Assembly (NCBI RefSeq): GCF_000023465.1
Contig: NC_014041.1
Location: forward strand, 3,106,001 to 3,170,000
Source: Zunongwangia profunda SM-A87
GTDB lineage: Bacteria > Bacteroidota > Bacteroidia > Flavobacteriales > Flavobacteriaceae
Direction of reading: 5' to 3'
Length of the DNA stretch: 64,000 nucleotides
Below the pieces are notes generated by a model, which worked only from the letters and a program-made list of their open reading frames with translations, had not been told where the DNA came from and did not search any database. Made by a program: the position numbers and the translations under genes. Of this stretch, positions 54,529 to 64,000 are shown one piece after another. Positions within the stretch are counted from its first letter, which is position 1. The number at the start of each line of letters is the position of its first letter.

Positions 54529-56131
54529 AAGTGAGAATTTTAAAATGTTGTTCTAAAGGATTTAAATGCTCAAAAAGTGTATCTAAAAGCTCCTGACCGT
54601 ACATGGCATAAACTTCAGAAAAATTGGTTTGTCGCTCTTGTAAACTCTTATTGGGGAAAAGTTGATTTTGTAAAGCTGCGATTCGGCTTACCTCATCTTT
54701 TAATTTTCGTTTTTGCGCTTTCAGCAATCGTTTTTCCAGATGATCTAATCCTTTTAATTGTTTTACTTCCTGGGCCTTCACTGCACCAAGAAAAGATTTA
54801 TCGGTTTTTTGAGCTAAATCGTACATTTCTTGAAACTGATTTACCAAATATTCCTTTTGTTTGCTGAAATCAATATCGATATTCGATATTTTACGAACTT
54901 TTCTGTTGATTAATTCGTGCTGCTTTAAAAAAAGTTCTTTATTAGAAATATCTAATTTCTTCCGCTTTTCTTTTTGCTTTTCGGTTTGTAGTAAGGCTGA
55001 ATTTCGCAGCAGTAGCATCGGGAAAGGCACGTTTTCAGCTTCAAAATAATCTTTTAATTCCAGCCAGTAAGCCAATTCGCCGCCACCACCGATATAACAT
55101 AAGTTAGGCAAAATAACTTCCTGAAAAAGTGGTCGCATCATCACGTTTGGGCTAAAATGCTGCGGTTGCTCATGCAATTCAGCAATAATCTCCTCTTTAG
55201 TCCATTCTATTTGCTTCTCGTGTACATAAAATCTTCCGTCTCGTTTTATAATACGTTCACGATACCCATTATTTAAATAGAAAAGGTTGATTTCACGCGG
55301 ATTCACCTGTACATTATAGCCTAGATTGGATAATTTTTCGGTGTTTTCTTTAGTTGTTTTAAAAGAGCGTTGCTCAAGCAATTCATTTTCAGCAAAAGGT
55401 ATAAACAATTTTTTAAGCTCGGGTTGTTGTGCGCCCATAATGACTAGCCCATATTCTTTAAAAAGCTCATTGGCCAGATAACGTGTTGCCTCAGTTAAAT
55501 TGCTGTGTTTTAAATAGGCATTTTTAAACAAGAATTTCAAATATTCAGCATCCTTACCACCCCCAATTTCTGAGGAAAACAGTTCAAAAACCTCCTTCAG
55601 GCCTTCCGTTGATAAATAACCTACCGCATCGATACCCGCACCTTTTTCTGTAGAATTCCATTGAAATTTCTTCCCGTTTAAATTAAAATAATTAATTTCA
55701 GCAAAATCATGATCTTCAGTAGCCATCCAGTAAATCGGGACAAAATCATATTCCGGATGCTTCTTTTTAAGGATTTTAGTAAGATTGATTACTGAAATGA
55801 TCTTATATAAAAAATACAGCGGCCCGGTAAACAAATTTAGTTGATGTCCGGTGGTGATGGTAAATGTAGTGTCTTTAGAAAGTGCTTCAATATGGTCCAA
55901 GGTAGCATCAGAAATTTCAACTCCGTTGTATTGTTTCTTAAGGCTTTCTACCAAAACCTTTCTATTTTCCGAAGAAAAACTTTGTTGCTTTTCTTTAATT
56001 TGAGCTTCAAAATTTCCAATTTCAGGAAATCGATGATAAAATGGCGATAATTCTTCCTTCTTTTCCAGGTAATCCAAAATAAGTTTGGAAAAATAATTGG
56101 TTTCGGAATACGAAATACAATCAGTAGGCAT
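54515..56131 (-). CDS. bshC: Bacillithiol biosynthesis cysteine-adding enzyme BshC
   Basis: A 538-residue BshC. Motifs: TFTITTGHQLNLFTGPLYFL, YDFVPIYWMATEDHDFAEIN, KFQWNSTEKGAGIDAVGYLS, YGLVIMGAQQPELKKLFIPF, MMRPLFQEVILPNLCYIGGG and GELAYWLELKDYF, then a long coiled coil at ~405-480. It adds cysteine to glucosaminyl-malate in bacillithiol synthesis, the thiol that replaces glutathione in many Bacteroidota and Firmicutes. Other bsh genes are not in the window. Upstream is the M14 peptidase, divergent. Confidence 0.95.
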   Translation of the reverse strand: MPTDCISYSETNYFSKLILDYLEKKEELSPFYHRFPEIGNFEAQIKEKQQSFSSENRKVLVESLKKQYNGVEISDATLDHIEALSKDTTFTITTGHQLNLFTGPLYFLYKIISVINLTKILKKKHPEYDFVPIYWMATEDHDFAEINYFNLNGKKFQWNSTEKGAGIDAVGYLSTEGLKEVFELFSSEIGGGKDAEYLKFLFKNAYLKHSNLTEATRYLANELFKEYGLVIMGAQQPELKKLFIPFAENELLEQRSFKTTKENTEKLSNLGYNVQVNPREINLFYLNNGYRERIIKRDGRFYVHEKQIEWTKEEIIAELHEQPQHFSPNVMMRPLFQEVILPNLCYIGGGGELAYWLELKDYFEAENVPFPMLLLRNSALLQTEKQKEKRKKLDISNKELFLKQHELINRKVRKISNIDIDFSKQKEYLVNQFQEMYDLAQKTDKSFLGAVKAQEVKQLKGLDHLEKRLLKAQKRKLKDEVSRIAALQNQLFPNKSLQERQTNFSEVYAMYGQELLDTLFEHLNPLEQHFKILTFGTK

Positions 56132-56185
56132 ACACTTTTTTTGAGTTTGCTAAGATACCGAAGATATAACTTTTATCCACTAAAT

Positions 56186-56218
56186 TTTAGTTAATTCCCC
56201 TGTCTACCCTATCTTTAC
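56186..56218 (+). promoter_or_regulatory. Candidate promoter of the M14 peptidase
   Basis: TTTTAG (56186-56191) and TATCTTTA (56211-56218; 7 of 8 to TAnnTTTG) are 19 nt apart. Plausible Bacteroidota-type promoter ~30 nt before the ATG. Confidence 0.3.
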
Positions 56219-56247
56219 TACAATTAATTAAACCCCTCACTCATTTT

Positions 56248-58719
56248 ATGAAGAATAAATTACTCCTAATTACCTTTACGATCCTGAGTTTTGTAAATGT
56301 AAAAGCACAGGTAAAATCACCCTCAGATTTTTTAGGATATGAACTTGGAAGCCAATTTTCAAGACATGCCGATGTTGTAGATTATTTTAAATATATCGCA
56401 GAAAAATCTCCTTTAGTTACTTATCACACTTACGGTAAAACCAATGAAAGACGACCACTTACCTGTGCCGTGATTTCTACAAAAGAAAATCTTGGAAACA
56501 TCGAGGAAATCAGAAAAAATCACTTGCGCCAAACCGGCATCTTAGACGGCACTCCCACAACCGATAAAGCCATCGTTTGGTTAAGTTATAACGTGCATGG
56601 TAATGAAGCATCTAGTACGGAAGCTTCGATGAAAACCCTTTATAATCTAATTACTGAAAAGCAGGACTGGTTAAAAAACACCATCGTTATTATCGATCCT
56701 TGTGTGAATCCCGATGGACGTGATCGTTATGCCAACTGGTATAATCAGGTAAAGCAAACGCCATTTAGTACTTCACAAGATGCTGCTGAACATTACGAGC
56801 CATGGCCCGGTGGCAGGCCTAACCATTATTTATACGACCTAAACCGTGATTGGGTTTGGGCCACACAGGTTGAAACACAAAGCCGTTTAAAAATCTATAA
56901 TCAGTGGATGCCGCATATTCATGTCGATTTTCATGAACAGGGAATTAACAACCCCTATTATTTTGCTCCCGCAGCCGAGCCATTCCATGATATTATTACG
57001 CCTTTTCAAAGAGATTTCCAGACAAGAATTGGTAAAAACAACGCTAAATATTTTGATAAAGAAGGATGGTTATTTTTCACTAAAGAAAGTTTTGATTTGC
57101 TTTATCCAAGTTATGGTGACACCTATCCAACATATATGGGAGCTATTGGGATGACCTACGAACAGGCAGGTCATGGCCGTGGCGGATTAGGAATCAAAAC
57201 CGACCAGGGTTATATTTTAACCTTAAAAGACCGAATTGAACACCATTTTACTACAGGAATATCGACCATAGAAATGGCGTCAAAAAATGCAGAAGAACTT
57301 TCACAAGAATTCAGTAATTATTTTAGCGATCTTGATAGAAAATATCAAACTTTTGCACTTAATGGCGATAAAGACAAAATTGATGCTTTAAAAGAATTAT
57401 TAGATCGTCATGAAATTAAATATTCTAACGCCAGATCTGGCGAAAAAATATCAGGGTACAGCTTTACTGAAAACAAAGATGGAAATTTAATCACCACACA
57501 TCAAACCTTACTGGTGAGCACCCAACAACCAAAAGGACATATGGTTGAAGTACTTTTTGAACCTAAAACAAAATTAAACGACTCGATCACCTATGACATC
57601 ACGGCATGGAGCTTAGCTTATGCCTATGGTTTAAATGCTGTTGCAAGTACTAAAGCTTATTCCGGAAAAAGTACTACGGAAACATCGAATATAAATAATA
57701 CAGTAAATGCTGAAGGTGCAGGATATATCGCCAAATGGAATAGCATGAAAGATGCCGAATTTTTAGCGGCTTTATTAAAGCAGAATGTAAAAGTTAGGTT
57801 TAGCGAACTTCCTTTTTCTTCGGAAGGGAAAAAATTTAGTGCTGGTAGTTTAATTATTACAAAAAGTGATAATAAAAATCTCGAAGATTTTAATGAAATT
57901 GTGATTGCAACCGCAAATGAATTAAAAAGAGAACTGACCATAGCCAATACAAGTTTTGTAACCAGCGGACCCGATTTTGGATCTCCAGATGTAAAATTAA
58001 TCGGTAATCCTAAAATTGCCATTCTTCGCGGTGAAGGGACTTCTTCCCTTAATTACGGGGAGATCTGGTATTTCTTTGAGCAGGAATTAGATTATCCTGT
58101 AACCGCTATCGGTACCGATTATTTTAACCGAATCGATCTTGATTCTTACGATATTTTAATAATTCCGGAAGGTTATTACGCAAGCGTGTTAGGTGACAAT
58201 TCTATAAAAAAGATACAAGACTTTGTTCGCGCTGGTGGAAAAATGATCACCATTGGAAGAGCTGTTGGTTATTTTGCGGGTAAAGATGGTTTTAATATCA
58301 AACAAAATCATGATGAGGAAAATAAAGATGATGCTGATAAGCCGAATCTTACGCCTTACAGCATGAGACAACGAGAAAGCATTAAAAATAATAGTCCAGG
58401 AAGTATTGTTAAAACCACAGTTGATAATACGCATCCACTGGCTTTTGGATATGATAAAACGTATTTCAGTCTTAAACTGGGCAGTAGTAATTATGGAATA
58501 CTTAGCAAAGGTTATAATGTTGCTTATATGCAGGAACCTCAGGTAGTTTCTGGATTTGTAGGAAGCGAAGCCTATAAAACACTTGAGAATTCTGTTGTTT
58601 TTGCTGAAGAAAATATGGGGCGCGGTAGCGTAATCTACATGGTAGATAATCCATTATTCAGATCGTTCTGGCAGAATGGTAAATTGTTTTTTGCTAATGC
58701 CTTATTTATGGTAAAGTAG
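56248..58719 (+). CDS. M14-family zinc carboxypeptidase
   Basis: An 823-residue exported metallopeptidase (signal peptide 1-20, ending VKAQ). Zinc ligands: His117 and Glu120 in YNVHGNEASSTEASM and His229 in HIHVDFHEQG. VNPDGRDRY is the family's substrate-side loop, and GMTYEQAG carries the probable catalytic glutamate. The C-terminal ~250 residues form a glutamine-amidotransferase-like Rossmann domain (YDILIIPEGYYASVLGDNSI, VRAGGKMITIGRAVGYFA). This long form is typical of Bacteroidota. It trims peptides in the periplasm or outside. Confidence 0.9.
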   Translation: MKNKLLLITFTILSFVNVKAQVKSPSDFLGYELGSQFSRHADVVDYFKYIAEKSPLVTYHTYGKTNERRPLTCAVISTKENLGNIEEIRKNHLRQTGILDGTPTTDKAIVWLSYNVHGNEASSTEASMKTLYNLITEKQDWLKNTIVIIDPCVNPDGRDRYANWYNQVKQTPFSTSQDAAEHYEPWPGGRPNHYLYDLNRDWVWATQVETQSRLKIYNQWMPHIHVDFHEQGINNPYYFAPAAEPFHDIITPFQRDFQTRIGKNNAKYFDKEGWLFFTKESFDLLYPSYGDTYPTYMGAIGMTYEQAGHGRGGLGIKTDQGYILTLKDRIEHHFTTGISTIEMASKNAEELSQEFSNYFSDLDRKYQTFALNGDKDKIDALKELLDRHEIKYSNARSGEKISGYSFTENKDGNLITTHQTLLVSTQQPKGHMVEVLFEPKTKLNDSITYDITAWSLAYAYGLNAVASTKAYSGKSTTETSNINNTVNAEGAGYIAKWNSMKDAEFLAALLKQNVKVRFSELPFSSEGKKFSAGSLIITKSDNKNLEDFNEIVIATANELKRELTIANTSFVTSGPDFGSPDVKLIGNPKIAILRGEGTSSLNYGEIWYFFEQELDYPVTAIGTDYFNRIDLDSYDILIIPEGYYASVLGDNSIKKIQDFVRAGGKMITIGRAVGYFAGKDGFNIKQNHDEENKDDADKPNLTPYSMRQRESIKNNSPGSIVKTTVDNTHPLAFGYDKTYFSLKLGSSNYGILSKGYNVAYMQEPQVVSGFVGSEAYKTLENSVVFAEENMGRGSVIYMVDNPLFRSFWQNGKLFFANALFMVK

Positions 58720-58774
58720 AAGTTTAGATGCTAGAGATGAAATTTAAGATATTAGAGCTTAGATTCTAGAAGTC

Positions 58775-58823
58775 AATGCTGAATGCTGAATGCTGAATGC
58801 TGAATGCTGAATGCTGAATGCTG
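58775..58823. repeat. Heptanucleotide tandem repeat, (AATGCTG) x 7
   Basis: Seven exact copies of a 7-bp unit, ending 18 bp before the ATG of the M16 peptidase gene. Preceded by degenerate TTAGA-like repeats. Copy-number change by slippage would alter the leader length. Confidence 0.95.
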
Positions 58824-58841
58824 AAAATTAAATTGTAAACA

Positions 58842-61658
58842 ATGACATTAAAAAAAATACTTATACTTTTTTATGTGCTATTCGTTTATACGCTAAATGC
58901 GCAGGAAGATAGTTCGCTAAAAGTAAACTTTGAAAGTTTTACATTGCCTAATGGCCTTACCGTTATTATGCATACCGATCATTCAGATCCTGTAGTTGCA
59001 GTGGCGCTAACTGCACACGTAGGATCGGCGAGAGAGAAAGAGAATCGTACCGGTTTTGCTCATTTATTCGAGCATTTATTATTTCTGGAATCTGAGAACT
59101 TGGGTAAAGGCGGACTCGATAAAATGAGTGCAAGAATTGGTGGTTCTGGTGCCAATGGATCGACTAGTCGCGATCGCACCAACTTTTTTCAAACAGTACC
59201 TAAAGATGCTCTTGAAAAAATGATCTGGGCAGAAGCCGATAAATTAGGCTTCTTTATCAATACGGTAACCAAACCGGTCTTGGCCAAAGAAAAGCAGGTG
59301 GTTAAAAACGAAAAAAGACAGAGTTATGATAACCGGCCTTATGGACATACAATGTATGTTATCGACAAAAATCTTTATCCTAAAGATCATCCATACAACT
59401 GGCAGGTCATTGGTAGTTTAGAGGATCTTCAAAATGCTACACTTCAGGATGTAAAAGATTTCTATAATCAATGGTATGTCCCTAATAATGTGATTTTAAC
59501 GATTGCCGGTGATTTTGATAAAGAAAAGGCAAAACAATGGGTGCATAAATATTTTGATGAAATCCCATCTGGAGAAGAAATTAAAAGACAGGAAAAGCAA
59601 TTAGTAGATCTCGAGGAGACCAAAAAATTGTATTACGAGGACAACTTTGCGCGTCTGCCCGAATTAACTATGGCTTGGCCTAGCGTTTATTCGTATCATG
59701 AAGATTCTTATGCCTTCTCTATTCTGGCTGAATATTTAAGTAGCGGAAAAAATGCGCCTTTGTACAAAAAACTGGTAGAAGAAAAAGAATTCACGGGATC
59801 GGTTAACATGTACAATTATAGCTCTGAACTTGCCGGGGAACTATTGCTTCAGGTTAGAGCTTACGAGGGAAAAGATTTAGATAGCGTAGCTGCGGCAATC
59901 GAAGAAACTTTTGCTGAATTTTCCAAAAACGGAATTTCAGATAAAGATCTTAAACGTATAAAAGCCGGACAGGAAACCAGTTTTTATAATAGTATTAGTA
60001 GCGTCCTGGGAAAAGGCTTTCAGCTAGCCCAATATCAGATTTTTGCCAACGATCCTAACTTTATCAATAAAGAAATGAACAAGCTCCTGGCGGTAAGCAA
60101 GGAAGACGTGATGCAAGTTTTTAATAAATACATCAAAGATCAGAATTATGTGGCTACAAGTTTTGTACCTAAAGGGCAAAAAACATTAGCACTGGAAAAT
60201 TCTAAACCCGCAGAAATTGATGAAGAGAAAATCGTTGAAGGGGCTGAAGAGGATTTTGATGCCTCCCAACAAGCCGATTACGAAAAAACTCCATCCAGCT
60301 TTGATAGAAGTCTTGAGCCTCCCTATGCTGCCACACCACAGCTTACTACTCCTGCAGTTTGGAAAGATTTTATGCCTTCAGGAATGCAGGTTTATGGAAT
60401 CACTAATAGCGAGGTTCCCCTAGTGAAATTTGAATTTCAGTTGGAGGGCGGATTACTCTTGGAAAACCCAAACAAAACTGGAGTCTCTAATTTACTGGCA
60501 GAAATTTTAGGGGAAGGAACAGCGAATAAAACCCCGGAAGAATTAGAAGAAGCCATCGCTTTGTTAGGTGCCCATATCAGGATTAATTCGAGCAAAACTC
60601 AAATTAGTGTTTCCGGTAGTACTTTGGCTAAAAACTTTACAGAAACTATCGCTCTGGTTGAAGAAATATTATTGCACCCAAGATGGGACGAAGAAGAATT
60701 TAAACTGGCAAAACAGCAGGTGCTTAACCAGCTTGAAGAAGAAAAAGCAAATCCAGACGTTATCGCCAATCTGGAATTTCAAAAACTGATCTATGGCGAA
60801 AGAAATATACTATCTAAAAATATACTTGGAACTAAGTCTAGTATTGAGGATATTAACATTAAGGATCTAAAGGATTATTACCAGGAGAATTTGACACCAC
60901 AGCGCACCAAATTTTTAGTGGTGGGTGCGGTGGATAAAAGTCAGGCCACCGATGCTTTAAAATCAATTTCGGCAAACTGGCCGGCAAAAAATGTACAGTT
61001 GCCCAGGATTACCAAACCTGAACTTCCAAAAAAATCGAAGGTATATTTCTATGATATTCCGGGAGCGAAACAATCTGTTTTTAGGTTTGGCTCACCGGCG
61101 ATGGCAGCTACCAGTAAAGATTTCTATCCGGCAGAAGTAATGAATTACCGGTTGGGCGGTGGTAGTTTTGCTTCCCAGCTTACCCAGCAATTACGGGAAG
61201 GTAAAGGCTATACATATGGCATTAGATCGGGATTTTTTGGAGATAAATATGCAGGTTGGTTTATGATTTCTACCGGTGTAAGAACCAATATTACAGATGA
61301 TGCTGCTAAACTTGTAAAGAACATATTGCAAAATTATCCAGAGAATTTTAATCAGTATGACCTGGAGGTTACTAAAAGCTATATGATAAAGAGTAACATG
61401 CGTAAATTTGAAACTTTAGATGCTAAACTTAATATGCTTAGTGAAATTAGTAATTACGATCGTGATTACGATTATATTAAGCAAAGAGAAGAACTGGTTA
61501 ATAAGTTGGATATTCTTAATATTCAGGATTTAGCAAAAAAATATATCAATCCAAACCGGATGTATTATTTAATTGTTGGTGATGCCAAGACTCAACTAGA
61601 TAAACTAGGGCAACTGGGCTTTGGAAACCCCATACTTTTAAACCCTGAACAGGAATAA
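58842..61658 (+). CDS. M16-family metallopeptidase (two-domain, pitrilysin-type)
   Basis: A 938-residue exported zinc peptidase (signal peptide 1-20, ending LNAQ). The inverted zinc motif is H74-L-F-E77-H78 in GFAHLFEHLLFLES, with the third ligand Glu157 in VVKNEKRQSYDNRPYG. The second M16 half (~500-930) lacks HxxEH but has the PQRTKFLVVGAV and LREGKGYTYGIRSGFFGD segments (the R-x-x-x-x-Y-type motif), as expected for the inactive partner domain. Peptide degradation in the periplasm. The heptanucleotide repeat sits just upstream. Confidence 0.94.
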   Translation: MTLKKILILFYVLFVYTLNAQEDSSLKVNFESFTLPNGLTVIMHTDHSDPVVAVALTAHVGSAREKENRTGFAHLFEHLLFLESENLGKGGLDKMSARIGGSGANGSTSRDRTNFFQTVPKDALEKMIWAEADKLGFFINTVTKPVLAKEKQVVKNEKRQSYDNRPYGHTMYVIDKNLYPKDHPYNWQVIGSLEDLQNATLQDVKDFYNQWYVPNNVILTIAGDFDKEKAKQWVHKYFDEIPSGEEIKRQEKQLVDLEETKKLYYEDNFARLPELTMAWPSVYSYHEDSYAFSILAEYLSSGKNAPLYKKLVEEKEFTGSVNMYNYSSELAGELLLQVRAYEGKDLDSVAAAIEETFAEFSKNGISDKDLKRIKAGQETSFYNSISSVLGKGFQLAQYQIFANDPNFINKEMNKLLAVSKEDVMQVFNKYIKDQNYVATSFVPKGQKTLALENSKPAEIDEEKIVEGAEEDFDASQQADYEKTPSSFDRSLEPPYAATPQLTTPAVWKDFMPSGMQVYGITNSEVPLVKFEFQLEGGLLLENPNKTGVSNLLAEILGEGTANKTPEELEEAIALLGAHIRINSSKTQISVSGSTLAKNFTETIALVEEILLHPRWDEEEFKLAKQQVLNQLEEEKANPDVIANLEFQKLIYGERNILSKNILGTKSSIEDINIKDLKDYYQENLTPQRTKFLVVGAVDKSQATDALKSISANWPAKNVQLPRITKPELPKKSKVYFYDIPGAKQSVFRFGSPAMAATSKDFYPAEVMNYRLGGGSFASQLTQQLREGKGYTYGIRSGFFGDKYAGWFMISTGVRTNITDDAAKLVKNILQNYPENFNQYDLEVTKSYMIKSNMRKFETLDAKLNMLSEISNYDRDYDYIKQREELVNKLDILNIQDLAKKYINPNRMYYLIVGDAKTQLDKLGQLGFGNPILLNPEQE

Positions 61659-61682
61659 GTTTAATCAAAATTCGTACAATAT

Positions 61683-61720
61683 GCCCCATTCTTTAATTAT
61701 TAAGAATGGGGCTTTTTATT
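61683..61720 (+). terminator. Terminator after the M16 peptidase
   Basis: GCCCCATTCTT (61683-61693) pairs perfectly with AAGAATGGGGC (61702-61712), followed by TTTTTATT. Confidence 0.9.
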
Positions 61721-62019
61721 AAAAAAATAATATATTAAAAGCTTATTCATTGAGATAACATCATATTTTATATTTTGTAATACCAATCTTCCTCTTTTGT
61801 ACTGATTTGAAGAAGAGAAAAACAGCATTCAATGTTTAGACTTCCTAAAGACTGTTCTATAATAACACTTTAAACATTCGAAAAAATAAATGTTTAAATA
61901 ACATTTGTATATTTAACCTAAGCATCTGAAGCATTTTAAGGATCTTAAAATAAAACGCCGCAAAAAATCGCTATCTAATTTTAATACATTTTTGCGCACA
62001 CCTAATAGAAAAATTTAAA

Positions 62020-64000
62020 GTGTATATTTCTAACCCTACATCATCATATCTCCTTAAGGAACGATTTCGGCCGACTTTAAAATTTTTCATTTTTTTATTT
62101 CTTTCTGTTGAATTTTTATACCCACAATCCCCGCAATATGTCTTTTCAGAAATAAATGCGAGTGACGGCTTATCGGGAAATAAGGTGCGTAGCATCGGTC
62201 AGTTAAGTGATGGCAGGATGGTTATTGTTACAGAGGGTCTGGTAGACATTTATAACGGGAGCTCTTTTACTTATATGCACTATAATGAAGATAAAGATTA
62301 TGAACTATCCGATTATTCCGGTTATCACCGCCTTTATATAGGTCCTAACGACGGTATCTGGCTGAAGAATACATACTCGCTTAAGTATATCGACATGAAA
62401 AAAGAAAAATTGATTACCGATGTGGATCAAATTTTTCAAAAAATGGGAATAAATGAAAAAGTGACTGATTTTTTTATTGATCCTAATAAAGACTTTTGGT
62501 ATAAAGGGGAAAGCGGAAAGTTATTTTTTAAACCTAAGGATAAAGAAAAGGCTTCGGTTTTTATAGATAAGTTGCCTAAAAACGATCCGCTTTATGACCT
62601 TACGGTAGCTAAAAATCAGGTTTTTCTATTTTATCGCTCAGGACAGGTAGAAGCTCACCATCTCACTTCAAAAAAAATTAGGCATTTTAAAAATTCCATT
62701 CAAAATAAACCTTATCACAATACTTTATTGGTGGTTCCAGATAAACATTACATCTATCAATTAAGAAATGGGGATAGCTTGGGAATTGCACATCGGTTGG
62801 ATATGAACAGTGGAGAATGGGAGATGCTTCTTAAAACCGATTATTTTCTAAATACATTGAGCATCGATTGGAATCGCAATATTTGGATTACCAATCCTAA
62901 AGGAATTATGCAAATAGATACTTCACTATTCCACAAAAGAACCATAGAAAAACTTAAACTGCTAAATGGAGATGTCATTAATTCTGAAATAAGTACTATT
63001 TTCTTTGACAAGAATAAAGGGGTATGGATCGGTACATTAAACAGAGGGCTTTTATATTATCACCGGGACCGTTTTAAATTTAAAAATATCGGACATAAGT
63101 TCTTTCCTCATACCTCAGAAAAAGATATCGTAATAAATGGGTTTTCTGAATTTGACGATAAAGTTTTAGTAGCTACTGATAACGGAGTTTTTTTATATTA
63201 TCCAAAGAACCAAAAAATAGAGCGATTTTCAAGATTTACAACTCCATTAAAATGCAGGTTTATTTTTACCGAGGATGATGATTGCTGGATTGGCACATCC
63301 AATGGTCTCTATATTTCCAATAAAAAGACTTTCCAAAAACTAAAAACCCCATTCTCACAAGTTTACCAGTATCTTGGCGCTTCAATTCATCAATATTTGT
63401 TGGCTACAGATCAGGGTTTGTTTTTATTGAACTCTAAAAATAATGCTATAACACAGGTAACAGAAAAATCAGCTCCAATTTTTAATATTTCAAGGATTGA
63501 TTCTAATAAGTATGCCGGAGTTTCCAGGGAAGGCCTGTTTTTTATAATCTTAAAGAAGATTGTCTCCAAACAGCAAAAACCAATACTGAAATTCGCTTTT
63601 TTCATCAAAAGAACCAGGCCATCAATGATTTGTATACGGATAGTCGTGGATGGTTATGGACCGCTTCTCAGGATGGATTAAGTGTTTGGTTTCCTAAAAA
63701 AAATAAACTTAAACATTTCTATGCAAAAGATGGCTTGGTAAACAACAGTATCCAATCGATTATAGAAGATGATAAACAACAAATTTGGGTAGCTACTTCT
63801 AACGGGTTGTCTTGTGTACATATATCTGAAGAAAAAAAGGACCCGGCCTTCTTTTTTACAAATTATAACCAATATGATGGTGTTGTAGATTATGAATTTG
63901 TAAAAAATTCAGTACTAAAAATGAACAATGGTAGTTTGTTATGGGGCGGCTTGGATGGTTTTAATATTTTTAATCCTGCCAATAATCTTTTAGAAAAAAC
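62020..64000 (+). CDS. Two-component-regulator beta-propeller sensor, frameshifted and cut by window end
   Basis: An exported protein with Reg_prop repeats: ASDGLSGNKVRSIGQLSDGR, NKGVWIGTLNRGLLYYHRDR, DDDCWIGTSNGLYISNKK. The start is a GTG followed by YISNPTSSYLLKERF and a hydrophobic segment (FFIFLFLSVEFLYPQ). As written, the frame is lost after EGLFF near 63540 and stops at 63681. One base added to (or three removed plus one from) the T6 tract at 63537-63542 restores YNLKEDC, DSRGWLWTASQDGLSVWF, WVATSNGLSC and LLWGGLDGFNIF to the window end. Such proteins are usually hybrid histidine kinases or SusR-like sensors; the output domain is outside. Sequencing error or mutation cannot be separated. 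Confidence 0.75.

Overview
The window (about 36% G+C by eye) reads as a chromosomal segment of a marine-type Flavobacteriaceae bacterium (Bacteroidota; Zunongwangia/Gramella/Salegentibacter-like). The signs are a SusC/SusD pair, lipoproteins with acidic residues after the lipid cysteine, BshC of bacillithiol synthesis, the pyrG-yidC and guaA-LysM/PBP1-osmC neighbourhoods, almost no Shine-Dalgarno sequences, and Bacteroidota-type -7 boxes (TAnnTTTG). No tRNA, rRNA, CRISPR array or intact insertion sequence was seen.

Layout. 1-5.7 kb: the 3' end of sbcC, a carboxypeptidase-regulatory-like protein, a PAQR/hemolysin III membrane protein, a two-repeat CHRD lipoprotein and a two-domain ABM protein. 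6-10.4 kb: same-strand genes for poorly known membrane and coiled-coil proteins, including a membrane domain fused to a spermidine-synthase-like domain. 10.4-12.7 kb: a gene graveyard with a transposase relic, a broken SRPBCC gene and an intact DUF1349 gene. 12.7-13.7 kb: an alpha/beta hydrolase.

14-26.5 kb is a polysaccharide-utilisation-type locus. On the minus strand, susC-susD-DUF5077/DUF3472-GH109 form one operon ending in a terminator. A sugar nucleotidyltransferase (frameshifted) and a NahK-like kinase form a second minus-strand operon. A LacI regulator is divergent from it, and a PmoA/DUF6807 protein follows. A palindrome, consensus TGTGCTCGAGCACA, occurs upstream of susC (two good copies) and between the nucleotidyltransferase and lacI, so one regulator probably controls both operons. 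Inferred route: import through SusCD, release of GalNAc or a related sugar by GH109, phosphorylation by the kinase, activation to a nucleotide sugar.

26.7-47.4 kb is mostly housekeeping: AhpD-like protein, HisKA-only protein plus response regulator, DUF3820, pyrG, yidC, SIMPL protein, guaA, LysM/PBP1 protein, OsmC, isochorismatase-like hydrolase, a large secreted MG2/plug protein, nitronate monooxygenase-like protein, mnmA, a MORN/YwqK-like protein and a fasciclin lipoprotein. 47.4-52.5 kb holds a DAB inorganic-carbon uptake system (dabB-dabA) with a LysR regulator; an AT-rich 40-nt element is shared by the lysR and dabB upstream regions. 53-61.7 kb: a PLP decarboxylase overlapping bshC, an M14 carboxypeptidase and a two-domain M16 peptidase preceded by seven heptanucleotide repeats. 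The window ends inside a sensor with two-component-regulator beta-propeller repeats whose frame is broken at a T-tract.
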